Origin: JALNZF01 sp964447405
GTDB lineage: Bacteria; Nitrospirota; UBA9217
NCBI GenBank assembly: GCA_964447405.1
Contig: CAYUSP010000009.1
Location: 1 to 64,000 of the forward strand
DNA: 64,000 nucleotides
Reading direction: 5' to 3'
Position 1 is the first letter of the stretch. Each line of letters starts with the position of its first letter. The notes below the pieces were generated by a model. The model was not told where the DNA came from. It ran no database searches and saw nothing but the letters and a program-made list of their open reading frames with translations. A program made the position numbers and the translations under genes. Positions 7,511 to 16,979 of the stretch are shown in pieces.

Positions 7511-9424
7511 ATGATCCTCAACAGTAACATACCCTCAGGCCCCCTGCATGAGAAGTGGGACAAGCGCAAGCAGGAAATGAAGCTCGTCAGCCCCGCGAAC
7601 AAGCGCAAGTACCGCATCCTCGTGGTCGGCACCGGCCTCGCGGGCGCGTCCGCCGCGGCAACGCTGGGCGAACTCGGCTACCAGGTTGACGCTTTCTGCT
7701 TCCAGGACACGCCCCGCCGCGGCCACAGCATCGCGGCGCAGGGCGGCATCAACGCGGCAAAGAACTATCCCAGCGATGGGGACAGCATTTACCGCCTCTT
7801 TTATGATACGATCAAAGGCGGGGATTTCAGGGCGCGCGAAGCGAACGTATACCGACTCGCGCAGGTGAGCTGCAACATCATCGACCAGGCAGTGGCCCAG
7901 GGCGTTCCTTTTGCCCGTGACTATGCCGGATATCTGGACAACCGCTCGTTCGGCGGCGCCCAGGTCTCCCGGACCTTTTATGCACGGGGCCAGACCGGAC
8001 AGCAGCTGCTGCTCGGCGCGTACGGTGCGTTGATGCGCCAGGTCAAGATCGGCACGGTCACGCTCCATCCGCGGACCGAGATGCTTGATCTCGTTGTCGT
8101 AGATGGCGCAGCAAAAGGGATCACCATCCGCGACCTCGTGAGCGGCAGGATCACCTCCTTTGCAGGAGACGCGGTCTGTCTCGCAACAGGCGGCTACGCC
8201 AATGTCTTTTACCTCTCCACGAACGCGGTCAACTCCAACGTGACTGCCGCATACCGGGCGTATAAGAAAGGCGCCTTGTTCGCGAATCCCTGCTTCACCC
8301 AGATCCATCCCACCTGCATACCCGTGTCCGGCGATCATCAGTCCAAACTCACGCTCATGTCCGAGTCCCTCAGGAACGACGGCAGAGTGTGGGTGCCGAA
8401 GGACAAGAGCGACAAGCGGTCGCCAAAGGACATCCCCGAATCCGAACGCGATTATTTCCTCGAACGGAAGTACCCGGCTTTCGGCAACCTGGCGCCGCGC
8501 GACATCGCCTCCCGCGCTGCGAAAGAGGTCTGCGATGACAACAGGGGCGTGGGGCCCGGAGGCCGCGGCGTGTACCTGGACTTCGCGGATGCCATCAAGC
8601 GACTAGGCGAGGACACGATCCGGGAGCGCTACGGCAACCTCTTCGAGATGTACGAGCAGATCACCGCGGAGGACGCCTACAAACAGCCCATGCGCATCTA
8701 TCCCGCCCCTCACTACGCCATGGGTGGCTTGTGGGTGGACTACAACCTCGAAAGCACGATCCCGGGCCTGTTTGTCCTGGGAGAAGCGAATTTTTCAGAC
8801 CATGGCGGAAACCGTCTCGGCGCCAGCGCGCTGATGCAGGGGCTTGCGGACGGGTACTTTATCATTTCCCATACCATTGCGAACTATCTCGCCCGGATCA
8901 GCCCCGGGCTGGTGTCAACGGCGCATCCCGAGTTCAAAGCATCGATGGAAAACGTCACGACAACCACGGAAAAACTGCTAGCCGTCAAGGGGAACAAGAC
9001 GGTGAACGAATTCCACCGGGAGCTGGGAAGGATCATGTGGGAGCAGGTCGGCATGTCGCGAAGCGAGGCTGGCCTCAAGAAAGCATTGTCGCTCATACCC
9101 GGGCTACGCGGAGAATTCTGGCAAAATGTGAAAATCCCCGGAAGCGGGCATGACCTGAACCAGGAGCTGGAAAAAGCGGGCCGTGTCGCTGACTTCCTTG
9201 AGTTCGGTGAGCTCATGGCGCGCGATGCACTGCTTCGCAAAGAATCCAGCGGCGGTCATTTCCGCGTCGAGTACCAGATGCCTGACGGCGAAGCGAAGCG
9301 GGACGACGATAATTACCGCTATGTGGCGGCCTGGGAGTATCAGGGATTGGGCAAGGATCCGGTTCTGCACAAGGAGCCGCTCGAATTCGAAAATGTGCAG
9401 CTGGCTGTGAGAAGCTATAAATAA
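7511..9424 (+). CDS. sdhA: Succinate dehydrogenase/fumarate reductase flavoprotein subunit
   Basis: SdhA/FrdA carries covalent FAD and the dicarboxylate site. The FAD dinucleotide fold is at residues 37-50 (VVGTGLAGASAA) and the FAD-linking histidine lies in RRGHSIAAQGG. HYAMGGLWVDY and GGNRLGASALMQ are the conserved capping and substrate motifs. ATG 7511 is chosen (637 residues) because AGGTGA lies five bases upstream; GTG 7502 would be in frame but overlaps that site. A 49-base gap follows sdhC and a repeat-filled 136-base gap precedes sdhB. It is a good match to the Geobacter-type bifunctional enzyme. Confidence 0.95.
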   Translation: MILNSNIPSGPLHEKWDKRKQEMKLVSPANKRKYRILVVGTGLAGASAAATLGELGYQVDAFCFQDTPRRGHSIAAQGGINAAKNYPSDGDSIYRLFYDTIKGGDFRAREANVYRLAQVSCNIIDQAVAQGVPFARDYAGYLDNRSFGGAQVSRTFYARGQTGQQLLLGAYGALMRQVKIGTVTLHPRTEMLDLVVVDGAAKGITIRDLVSGRITSFAGDAVCLATGGYANVFYLSTNAVNSNVTAAYRAYKKGALFANPCFTQIHPTCIPVSGDHQSKLTLMSESLRNDGRVWVPKDKSDKRSPKDIPESERDYFLERKYPAFGNLAPRDIASRAAKEVCDDNRGVGPGGRGVYLDFADAIKRLGEDTIRERYGNLFEMYEQITAEDAYKQPMRIYPAPHYAMGGLWVDYNLESTIPGLFVLGEANFSDHGGNRLGASALMQGLADGYFIISHTIANYLARISPGLVSTAHPEFKASMENVTTTTEKLLAVKGNKTVNEFHRELGRIMWEQVGMSRSEAGLKKALSLIPGLRGEFWQNVKIPGSGHDLNQELEKAGRVADFLEFGELMARDALLRKESSGGHFRVEYQMPDGEAKRDDDNYRYVAAWEYQGLGKDPVLHKEPLEFENVQLAVRSYK

Positions 9425-9431
9425 ATCTTTT

Positions 9432-9532
9432 TAACCGCAGATGAACACGGATTAACACCGATAACGACAAAAGAACCGTTCTTCATTGCGAATCGTTTAT
9501 CACTGTGTCCATCTGTGTTCATCTGTGGTTGA
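9432..9532. repeat. Word-type inverted repeat inside the sdh operon
   Basis: The left arm (9432-9464) contains CCGCAGATGAACACGGATT. The right arm (9498-9532) contains the complementary TGTGTTCATCTGTGG. The element sits between sdhA and sdhB, the same family as 2184-2314 and 28776-28851, and may form a hairpin in the transcript. Confidence 0.8.
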
Positions 9533-9560
9533 AAACTCTGTTGATCTTCAGGAGTTTTAC

Positions 9561-10301
9561 ATGCATCTTACTCTCTACATCTGGCGCCAGAAAGGGCCGA
9601 AGGAAAAAGGAACGCTGCAGCGCTATGAGGCGAAGGACATCTCCTCCGACATGTCATTCCTCGAAATGCTCGACACGGTCAACGAGTCCCTGATCAAAGA
9701 CAACCGCGAGCCCATCGCCTTTGACAGCGACTGCAGGGAAGGAATCTGCGGAGCATGTGCACAGGTGGTGAACGGCATTCCCCAGGGCCCCCAGAAGAAG
9801 ACCACCATCTGCCAACTCCACATGCGCCACTTCAGGGATGGCGACAGCATCTATGTGGAACCTCTTCGCGCCAGGGCTTTTCCGGTGATCAAAGACCTTG
9901 TGGTGGATCGCGGGGCTTTTGACCGCATCATCCAGTCCGGAGGCTATATCTCCGTGCATACCGGCGGTGTGCCTGATGGAAACACGATCCTGGTCCCGAA
10001 AAAAGACGCGGACACTGCCATGGATGCCTCGGAGTGCATCGGGTGCGGGGCCTGCGTCGCGGCCTGCCCGAATGGTTCCGCCATGCTCTTCACCGCGGCC
10101 AAGGTAACACACCTTGCCGTGCTGCCCCAGGGAAAGACCGAAGCAGCCCGCCGTGTCTGCGTCATGACCGAGGAGATGCTGAACCAGGGTTTCGGCAACT
10201 GCAGCAACCATTATGAGTGCCAGGCAGTCTGCCCCAAAGGGATTAAGGCGCAGTTCATCGCGAAGTTGAACCGGGAGTTCATCAAAGCGCGGATATCGTG
10301 A
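9561..10301 (+). CDS. sdhB: Succinate dehydrogenase/fumarate reductase iron-sulfur subunit
   Basis: SdhB passes electrons between flavin and heme/quinone. The 246-residue protein has the 2Fe-2S motif (DCREGICGACAQ) in the N-terminal ferredoxin domain. The C-terminal domain carries CIGCGACVAACPNG and CSNHYECQAVCPKG for the 4Fe-4S and 3Fe-4S clusters. ATG 9561 is selected because AGGAG lies six bases before it. A longer frame from 9486 would translate the dispersed repeat and has no ribosome site. It completes the sdhCAB set. Confidence 0.95.
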   Translation: MHLTLYIWRQKGPKEKGTLQRYEAKDISSDMSFLEMLDTVNESLIKDNREPIAFDSDCREGICGACAQVVNGIPQGPQKKTTICQLHMRHFRDGDSIYVEPLRARAFPVIKDLVVDRGAFDRIIQSGGYISVHTGGVPDGNTILVPKKDADTAMDASECIGCGACVAACPNGSAMLFTAAKVTHLAVLPQGKTEAARRVCVMTEEMLNQGFGNCSNHYECQAVCPKGIKAQFIAKLNREFIKARIS

Positions 10302-10369
10302 TTGGTTTACGGGCATTTGCTAGTGCACCTTAAAAGCAATGCAACATCGAATACGGGAGGAATTGAGAC

Positions 10370-11203
10370 ATGAAAAAAGGCCTTCTTTTGACTATGGTGC
10401 TTATGGTTACCGCGCTGTCAGGCATCTGCCAGGCAGAAGATACGATCCGCATAAATGGTTCAGGCAGCGCGCTCGACATGATGAAGCCGCTCATTGAGGC
10501 TTACAAGAAGACAAACCAGAACATCCGTATTGACATGGAAAAACCGCTGGGTAGCTCCGGTGCCATCAGGGCCCTAGTTGCCGGTGCACTGGACATCGCG
10601 GTAAGCAGCAAGCAGCTCAAACCGGATGAAGCCGCGCTCGGGGCTCAGCAGAAGGAGTACGGCAAGACCCCCCTTGCCATAATCACAGAGAAAACAGTGC
10701 CACATTCCAACATTACCACAAAAGAGCTTGAAGACATCTACGCCAACAGGATGACTCAGTGGAAAAACGGCGAGAAGATCCGTCTGATCCTGCGTCCCGA
10801 TGAAGATATAGACACCAAAATACTGCGCTCACTTTCCCCCGTCTTGAGCGATGCCTTGACCGCGAATAAATCTCATCCAGGCATGATCGTCGCCATAACC
10901 GATCCCGAATCGTATTCACTCATCTCCAAGACTCCGGGTGGCATAGGAGCTACGGGACTGACTAGTATTATCGTGGAAAAACTTCCGCTGAATATCCTCA
11001 GCCTGAATGGCGTCAAGCCGACGCCAAAGGCGTTGGCTGACAAAACCTACCCCCTTGCAAAAGAGATCAGCTTTATCACCACTGCCAAGACATCGCCCGC
11101 GGCAATGAAGTTTATTAGATTTATTTATTCTTCGCAGGGTCGCGCCATCGCCGAAAAGACAGGCGTTCTGGTTACTGCCAAACCTGAAGCGGGCAGCAGG
11201 TAG
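10370..11203 (+). CDS. PstS-like periplasmic substrate-binding protein
   Basis: The 277-residue protein begins with a Sec signal peptide (MKKGLLLTMV... cleavage near CQA). It then has the fold of phosphate/molybdate-type binding proteins: INGSGSALDMMKPL, GSSGAIRALVAGALDIAVSS and TPLAIIT. The region TTKELEDIYANRMTQWKNGE is the familiar PBP-like block where PstS proteins contact ligand. GGGAGGAATTGAGAC precedes the start. No permease or ATPase genes adjoin it, so it may act with a distant transporter or as a sensor. The ligand is not proven; phosphate or another oxyanion is inferred from the family. Confidence 0.8.
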   Translation: MKKGLLLTMVLMVTALSGICQAEDTIRINGSGSALDMMKPLIEAYKKTNQNIRIDMEKPLGSSGAIRALVAGALDIAVSSKQLKPDEAALGAQQKEYGKTPLAIITEKTVPHSNITTKELEDIYANRMTQWKNGEKIRLILRPDEDIDTKILRSLSPVLSDALTANKSHPGMIVAITDPESYSLISKTPGGIGATGLTSIIVEKLPLNILSLNGVKPTPKALADKTYPLAKEISFITTAKTSPAAMKFIRFIYSSQGRAIAEKTGVLVTAKPEAGSR

Positions 11204-11230
11204 TCAGCTCCGGCGCTTGCAGTAATAGCC

Positions 11231-11266
11231 ATAAAAAGGCCGGATCAAATATCTTGACCCGGCCTT
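11231..11266 (-). terminator. Intrinsic terminator between convergent genes
   Basis: AAGGCCGG (11236-11243) pairs with CCGGCCTT (11259-11266), with an extra inner TCAA/TTGA pairing. Read on the minus strand the hairpin is followed by TTTTTAT, fitting termination of the Tim44-domain gene. It could also act weakly on the plus-strand gene. Confidence 0.8.
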
Positions 11267-11311
11267 ATACCCTTCGTTGCATCCAACTATCTGCGATTTG
11301 AACGCTTCAGC

Positions 11312-12217
11312 TCACACCTGGCTGATGGCAGTAAGCTTCCAGCTGTTGCTCCCGACAGCTCCGGTGAATGTCCAGTACTCTTCAAACTTCACGGGCTCTG
11401 TCTTGCTGCCCGCCACAACCTCTCCCGTCGCATCATCAATGGTATAGTCCAGAAGGTTGGCCGTAAAAAGGGCCTTAACGTAGTCCATCCCGGATTCCTG
11501 CCACGCTTCCACGATCTCGACCTTGCGCACCGCGATGTTCTCAAGCTTGTTGCTCTTTTTGTCCTTCAGCAGTTTGTCGATATCTTCCTGGAATATGTTT
11601 TTCATCTCATTAGTCAGAAGGCTGGTGCCCGCAGACAAATTTCTATTTGTCCAGCAACCCTGAATCTTGAAAAAGACATCCATGGCTGTTTCCTTGAAGC
11701 GGTTCTCCTCAATTAAAGGGACAGTGCGGCTCTGATCCACCCCGCTGTCCACGCCAACCGGGAAACTTCCCCGTTCCTGATAGGTTCCCTGCTGCGCTTG
11801 TCCTGCGTATGCGAGGGCTGCATCGCGCCGTTTTTTAGTTACCATGTAATAGATCAGGTAGGCGATGCCCCCGAGCATGATGATCTCGAACATGCCGAAT
11901 CCGCTTCCCCCTAAACCGCCTCCTGCTCCAGCAAAGCCCAGGCTGCTGAAAAGCATGCCGCCCAACAGTCCGCCGAGGATGCCTCCACCCATGCTCCTGA
12001 GAAAGCCGCCACCCGCGGGCTGGGCCGGTGCCTGCGCAGTTTGCTGGCTTGGAGCGCTGGAATAGGACCGGCTCGGAGCACCGGAACTTCTTGAACCGCT
12101 GCCGCCGAACGACCTTCCTCCGCCCGCACGTGCATCAGCATCCTGAACAAATGCGGCTGCGCCGGCGAACAGCATTACCAATATCAACGATAGTACCCAA
12201 CGATCAGTTCTCTTCAT
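11312..12217 (-). CDS. Tim44-domain membrane protein
   Basis: This 301-residue protein has a signal peptide or TM segment (residues 8-27), a Ser/Gly-rich low-complexity stretch (30-70) and a glycine-rich hydrophobic region (72-130) with a likely TM segment near 110-127. A C-terminal Tim44-like domain (about 165-301) contains RFKETAMDVFFKIQGCWTNR and ends in EEYWTFTG...WKLTAISQV. Bacterial homologues are membrane-anchored with unclear roles; a link to protein translocation is only by fold. AAAGGAG precedes ATG 12217. It is a single-gene unit with its own terminator at 11231-11266. Confidence 0.85.
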   Translation of the reverse strand: MKRTDRWVLSLILVMLFAGAAAFVQDADARAGGGRSFGGSGSRSSGAPSRSYSSAPSQQTAQAPAQPAGGGFLRSMGGGILGGLLGGMLFSSLGFAGAGGGLGGSGFGMFEIIMLGGIAYLIYYMVTKKRRDAALAYAGQAQQGTYQERGSFPVGVDSGVDQSRTVPLIEENRFKETAMDVFFKIQGCWTNRNLSAGTSLLTNEMKNIFQEDIDKLLKDKKSNKLENIAVRKVEIVEAWQESGMDYVKALFTANLLDYTIDDATGEVVAGSKTEPVKFEEYWTFTGAVGSNSWKLTAISQV

Positions 12218-12464
12218 TAGTGTGAATCTCCTTTGCGCATGTTAAAACAACATTAAAGTGCTTTACCTGTTAGTGCACTATACAGTATAAATCCGGACAA
12301 TGATAGGACAAACCACCATATCATGAGCCTCCTATTCAACTCCCCGGAGCTGCAAACGTGGAATCCCATCTAATTTGACAGGGTCCATATATTCGCACAA
12401 TTTTGTGATAAACTTGTGTTTGCGCTTCCTGTTAACGACAAACAGTATATTGCATGGGTGCATT

Positions 12465-15400
12465 ATGGAAAATGAAAACCGACCGGGATTTGTGTCCTTG
12501 ATCAGAAAGAGCGGCATCGTGCTGGCAATCTGGGCTGTATTCATCGTTCTCATGTTCGCCTATGAAGCAAAGGATCACTGGAAAGATGCCGAGGAAAATG
12601 CTCTCATCTCAGCGCGTTCCCTCATAGAAAAAGATATCATGTACCGCAAATGGAATGCTTTGCATGGTGGAGTATACGCCCCTGTCACCGAGAGTACTCC
12701 GCCGAATCCCTATCTCACCCAGATGCCCGAAAGGGACATTACAACACCGTCCGGCAGGAAGCTTACCCTGATCAATCCTGCCTATATGACCCGTCAAGTG
12801 CATGAACTCGAAAATACAACGCGCAGCACACGAGGCCATATAACAAGCCTCAAGCTTCTGCGTCCTGAGAATAAACCTGATGACTGGGAAGTCAAAGCGC
12901 TCAACACATTTGAGCAGGGAGCGTCCGAGGCGGCATCTGTTGAGGTCTTGGAAGGGAAAAGCTATATGAGAGTCATGCGCCCCCTCAATGCGGACAAGGC
13001 CTGCCTCAAATGTCATGCATTTCAGGGATACAAGGAAGGTGAAATACGGGGTGCGATTAGCGCCTCGATTCCCATGCAGCCCTTTAATGTCAGCCTGTAT
13101 AAGTCCATGCGCACAGAGGGCCTGTTGTATCTTTTCTACCTGGTTATTGGTTCCGGGTTGATCATCTCGCGAACACAAAGTGAGGAAAGAAAGAAGCTTG
13201 TTTTGAGCCAAAGCGAAGAGCGCCACCGTATGATGTACAACAATACGCCTGCCATGCTCCACTCGATAGACCGGGACGGGCGATTAGTTAGCGTCAGCGA
13301 CTACTGGCTGGCAGTAATGGGTTATGAACGCGAAGAAGTACTCGGACGGCGGTCCTCTGAATTTCTGACAGAAGCTTCTCGCCGCCATGCCATTGAGGTT
13401 GTTCTGCCCGAGTTCATGAAAAGCGGGTCCTGCAAGGACGTGGAATATCAGTTTGTAAAGAAAAACGGGGAAGTCATGGATGTGCTGCTGTCCGCGATAT
13501 CCGAACGGGATGCCGGGGGAACGGTGGTACGATCGCTGGCCGTCATTCAGGACATTACAAAACGCAAGCTGATGGAAAAAGCGCGGCTGGAAAGCGAGGA
13601 GCGCTACAAGACGTTGTTCACGCGGGCGGGAGACGGCATTTTCACAATGACGGTGGACGGCAGCCTGGTCGAGGTCAACGATTCCCTGGCCCGGATGCAC
13701 GGGTACAGCCAACAGGAAATGCTGCGCATGAATTTGAAGGATCTCGATACGCCCGAAACCACCCGGCAGGTTGCGGATCGGATGCGCCGGCTCCTTGCCG
13801 GAGAATCCCTGACCTTCGAAGTGGAACACTACCACAAGGACGGCCATATCTTCCCGCTCGAAGTGTCAGCCAGCCTTATTAGGTATGGCGACAGATCCTA
13901 TATTCAGTCTTTTCACCGAGACATCACCGAGCGCAAACGGGCCGAGGACGCACTGCGAAAGAGCGAGGAGCGCTTGCATGTCATTCTTGAGTCGACCGCG
14001 GACGGCATTCTCGCTGTCAACGCTGCAGGCAAAACGATTATGACCAACAAGCGATTTGCGGAGCTTTGGCGAATTCCCCAGCCGCTCATTGATGCAGGTG
14101 ATGACAAGGGCATGCTGGACTGTGTTCTTGCGCAGCTGACCCACCCCGAGGCATTCATCAATAAGGTGAAGGCTCTGTATAACTCAGCGGAAATCGACCG
14201 GGACATTATAGTATTTAAGGATGGCCGCACCTTTGAACGATACTCAGCTCCCCTGCGGTATGAGGGTGCCGCAATCGGCAGATTATGGTCCTTCCGGGAC
14301 GTCACGGAAAAACTGAAACTCGAAGACCAGCTTCGCCAATCCCAGAAGATGGAATCCGTGGGGACCCTTGCTGGCGGCATCGCGCACGACTTCAACAATA
14401 TTCTGACCGCTATCATCGGTTACGGGCATATCGCACTTATGAAACTGGAGCACGATAATCCCCAGAGGCAGAACATAAAAAACATACTTACCGCCGCGGA
14501 CCGGGCCACGTATCTTACCCAGGGACTGCTTGCCTTCAGCAGAAAGCAGATGAGCAACAAGAAGCAGATTGATCTGAACGATGTCATGAAAAAGACCGAG
14601 AATTTCCTCAGCCGCATAATCGGCGAGGATATCGAGTTCAGAACCAACCTGCATGACGCTCCCTTGATGGTTTTTGCCGATCCGAATCAAATCGAGCAGG
14701 TGCTGATGAATCTTGCAACCAACGCACGGGATGCAATGTCCAAAGGCGGGGTCCTGACCGTAGCCATAGAAAGTGCCCGGCTTGGTGAAGAGTTCTCAAC
14801 CCAGCATGGATTCGGGAAGCCCGGCTTATATGGAATGATAACCGTGTCCGACACCGGCATCGGCATGTCAGAAGAAATCCAACAGAGAATGTTCGAACCG
14901 TTCTTTACGACCAAGGAAGTCGGAAGGGGCACCGGTCTCGGTCTGGCGATCATCTACGGCATCATGAAACAGCATGAGGGATTCATTACGGTGGACAGCG
15001 GACCCGACAAGGGCACCACCTTCCGGATGTATCTGCCGATCATTGAATCCGCTGTTTCTGAGACCGTGAAGTCGGAAGAAACAGCATCTCCCGTACGGGG
15101 AAAAGAGACGATCCTCCTGGCGGAAGATGAGGAGACCTTGCGTGAATTGTGGAGATCGGTGTTCGAAGAATTCGGGTATGAAGTGATCGTTGCTGTTGAC
15201 GGAGAAGATGCGGTGAAAAAGTTCTCTGAGAATAAAGACCGGATCCATCTTTTCGTGTCGGATCTCATCATGCCGAAAAAGAACGGCAAAGAGGCATATG
15301 ATGAGATCATACAGATGCGGCCTGACATCAAGGCTGTCTTCGCGAGCGGATATTCACCGGATATCGTCAGAAACAGGACAGCCTTGAGAATTACCGCCAG

Positions 15401-15479
15401 CATCATCTATAAACCGATATCTCCGATGGATCTTCTGAAAAAGGTGCGTTCAGTTCTGGATGAGGGCACGACAAAGTAA
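12465..15479 (+). CDS. Hybrid PAS histidine kinase with CxxCH (DUF3365-like) sensor domain
   Basis: The protein (1004 residues from ATG 12465) has TM1 (about 13-33), an extracytoplasmic domain with the heme c motif CLKCH at 180-184, and TM2 (about 218-235). The domain resembles Tll0287/DUF3365. Three PAS domains follow (about 245-370, 375-490 and 500-615), each with a PAC-like end. A HisKA domain has the phosphoacceptor in LAGGIAHDFNNIL, then an HATPase domain with DTGIGM and GRGTGLGLAI. A C-terminal receiver has EDEE, phosphoacceptor aspartate in VSDLIMP and the KP pair. Heme attachment implies a redox or gas signal. An upstream in-frame TTG at 12375 is judged too early. No separate response regulator with an output domain adjoins it. 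Confidence 0.92.
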   Translation: MENENRPGFVSLIRKSGIVLAIWAVFIVLMFAYEAKDHWKDAEENALISARSLIEKDIMYRKWNALHGGVYAPVTESTPPNPYLTQMPERDITTPSGRKLTLINPAYMTRQVHELENTTRSTRGHITSLKLLRPENKPDDWEVKALNTFEQGASEAASVEVLEGKSYMRVMRPLNADKACLKCHAFQGYKEGEIRGAISASIPMQPFNVSLYKSMRTEGLLYLFYLVIGSGLIISRTQSEERKKLVLSQSEERHRMMYNNTPAMLHSIDRDGRLVSVSDYWLAVMGYEREEVLGRRSSEFLTEASRRHAIEVVLPEFMKSGSCKDVEYQFVKKNGEVMDVLLSAISERDAGGTVVRSLAVIQDITKRKLMEKARLESEERYKTLFTRAGDGIFTMTVDGSLVEVNDSLARMHGYSQQEMLRMNLKDLDTPETTRQVADRMRRLLAGESLTFEVEHYHKDGHIFPLEVSASLIRYGDRSYIQSFHRDITERKRAEDALRKSEERLHVILESTADGILAVNAAGKTIMTNKRFAELWRIPQPLIDAGDDKGMLDCVLAQLTHPEAFINKVKALYNSAEIDRDIIVFKDGRTFERYSAPLRYEGAAIGRLWSFRDVTEKLKLEDQLRQSQKMESVGTLAGGIAHDFNNILTAIIGYGHIALMKLEHDNPQRQNIKNILTAADRATYLTQGLLAFSRKQMSNKKQIDLNDVMKKTENFLSRIIGEDIEFRTNLHDAPLMVFADPNQIEQVLMNLATNARDAMSKGGVLTVAIESARLGEEFSTQHGFGKPGLYGMITVSDTGIGMSEEIQQRMFEPFFTTKEVGRGTGLGLAIIYGIMKQHEGFITVDSGPDKGTTFRMYLPIIESAVSETVKSEETASPVRGKETILLAEDEETLRELWRSVFEEFGYEVIVAVDGEDAVKKFSENKDRIHLFVSDLIMPKKNGKEAYDEIIQMRPDIKAVFASGYSPDIVRNRTALRITASIIYKPISPMDLLKKVRSVLDEGTTK

Positions 15480-15687
15480 TACTTTCGGGAGAATTACGCG
15501 TTAGCGGCTCACTGCCTCTTTATCCGCGTTACCCTCTGACAGCATGATAGTAAGATGCGGCTGCGCTACTGTTCTCAGTTAAAATCGTAATTTGACATTG
15601 CTATTCGTCCGCTCCTGTGATATTTATGTCTCTAATCACCCCATAAGCTGTTCCAATAGCGTTGCAAACCACTTTAAGGAGGGTCTC

Positions 15688-16878
15688 ATGAAGCGTCTTG
15701 CATTGTTTCTGGTTCTTTCGTTCCTGTTCGGCCTCACCACAACCACCCTTCACGCAGCTGACACCTTTGACCTCGTCATCCCGCTCCCGCTCACCGGCAA
15801 ACCGGCCAAATTCGGCGAGATCATGAAGCGCTCCTACGAGATGGCTGTTGAAGAGATCAACGCCAAAGGCGGCGTGAAGGGCAAGAAGATAGCCCTTTCT
15901 TTCGAGGATTCCAATGGCAAGCCTGAGACAGCCCGGGCCATCGTCGAAAAGCTGATAGACTCGAAGAAGCAGCCGATTATCGTTGGCGAGTACACCTCGT
16001 CCTGCGCCAAGGCCGTGGCCGCGGTGGCCGAGGAGCGCAAGACCCCCTACCTCATCGTGGCAAGCGCCGACGATGCCATCACGCAGCAGAACTACAAGTA
16101 CGTGTTCCGTCAGAATCAGGTGAACGCGCATTATGCCGATGCCTTTGTAGCCTTTTTGAAAGAGGTGGTGAAACCAAAGACCATGGCCATCCTCTATGAA
16201 AGCTCCGCCTTCGGCACCTCGGGCGCGGACGCCATGGAAACTGACGCCAAGGCGCTCAACATCCAGATCGTAAAAAAGGAAAAGTTTGAGACCGGCGCGA
16301 TTGACTTCAAACCTCTTTTGTCCACGGTGAAGGCAGCCCAGCCGGACGTCATCTACACCGTGTCCTATGCCAATGAGGCCCAGCTGATCATGAAGCAGGC
16401 CAAGGAGCTCAGGATCGACGCCAAGCTTTATGCCGGCGGCGCGGCCGGCTTCGCCATCCCTGAGTTTATATTTGGCGCGGCGGACGCAGCCGAGTACGTT
16501 GTCAGCGCGACCCTCTGGTCACCGCAAGTATCGTACCCCGGCGCAAAGGAGTTTGCCGAGAAGTATAAAGCGAAACACAAAGATTATCCTTCCTACCATG
16601 GCGCTTCTGCTTATGCTGCAATGTATGTCACCGCCGATGCCCTGACCAGGGCCAAGGATTGGACAGCAGACGGCATTCGCGACGCGCTAAAAGCCACGAA
16701 TCTCAAGACCGCATACGGCACGGTGAAGTTCGAGGACAAGGAAGGTTATCAGAACCAGAACTTCTCCGAGACATTAGCGATCCAGGTCCAGAAAGGCGAA
16801 TTTGCGACCATCTGGCCCAAAGCACAGGCAAGCAAGGCCCCCATCTTCCCGGTCCCGGCGTGGAGAGAAAGGAAGTAA
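15688..16878 (+). CDS. livK: Branched-chain amino acid ABC transporter substrate-binding protein
   Basis: This 396-residue periplasmic protein starts with a Sec signal peptide (cleavage near LHA-ADTF). It has the LivJ/K type two-lobe fold: LPLTGKPAKFGEIMKRSYEM, GVKGKKIALSFEDSNGKPE and a YHGASAYAAMYV region near the C-terminus. ATG 15688 is chosen because AAGGAGG lies seven bases upstream. It heads the livKHMGF operon. The ligand is likely leucine/isoleucine/valine, but this family also binds other amides and aromatic acids, so specificity is inferred. Confidence 0.92.
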   Translation: MKRLALFLVLSFLFGLTTTTLHAADTFDLVIPLPLTGKPAKFGEIMKRSYEMAVEEINAKGGVKGKKIALSFEDSNGKPETARAIVEKLIDSKKQPIIVGEYTSSCAKAVAAVAEERKTPYLIVASADDAITQQNYKYVFRQNQVNAHYADAFVAFLKEVVKPKTMAILYESSAFGTSGADAMETDAKALNIQIVKKEKFETGAIDFKPLLSTVKAAQPDVIYTVSYANEAQLIMKQAKELRIDAKLYAGGAAGFAIPEFIFGAADAAEYVVSATLWSPQVSYPGAKEFAEKYKAKHKDYPSYHGASAYAAMYVTADALTRAKDWTADGIRDALKATNLKTAYGTVKFEDKEGYQNQNFSETLAIQVQKGEFATIWPKAQASKAPIFPVPAWRERK

Positions 16879-16879
16879 C

Positions 16880-16965
16880 GAGTTCGGAGCAGGGAGTTCG
16901 GAGTATAAAGACTAAACGGCTAGTCGTGCCTTTCACTCCGAACTCCGAACTCAACACTCCGAACT
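16880..16965. repeat. Word-type inverted repeat between livK and livH
   Basis: The left arm 16880-16910 has AGTTCGGAGCAGGGAGTTCG and the right arm 16931-16965 has ACTCCGAACTCCGAACTC. It belongs to the same word family as 3633-3720. It lies within the liv transcript and could form a strong hairpin that reduces downstream expression relative to the binding protein. Confidence 0.8.
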
Positions 16966-16979
16966 ATCACTGGTGATCC

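Noticed and set aside
12375..12403. TTGACA before the hybrid kinase as a -35 box
   Set aside because: The spaced -10 (CAATTT or AATTTT) is poor, so no promoter was called.
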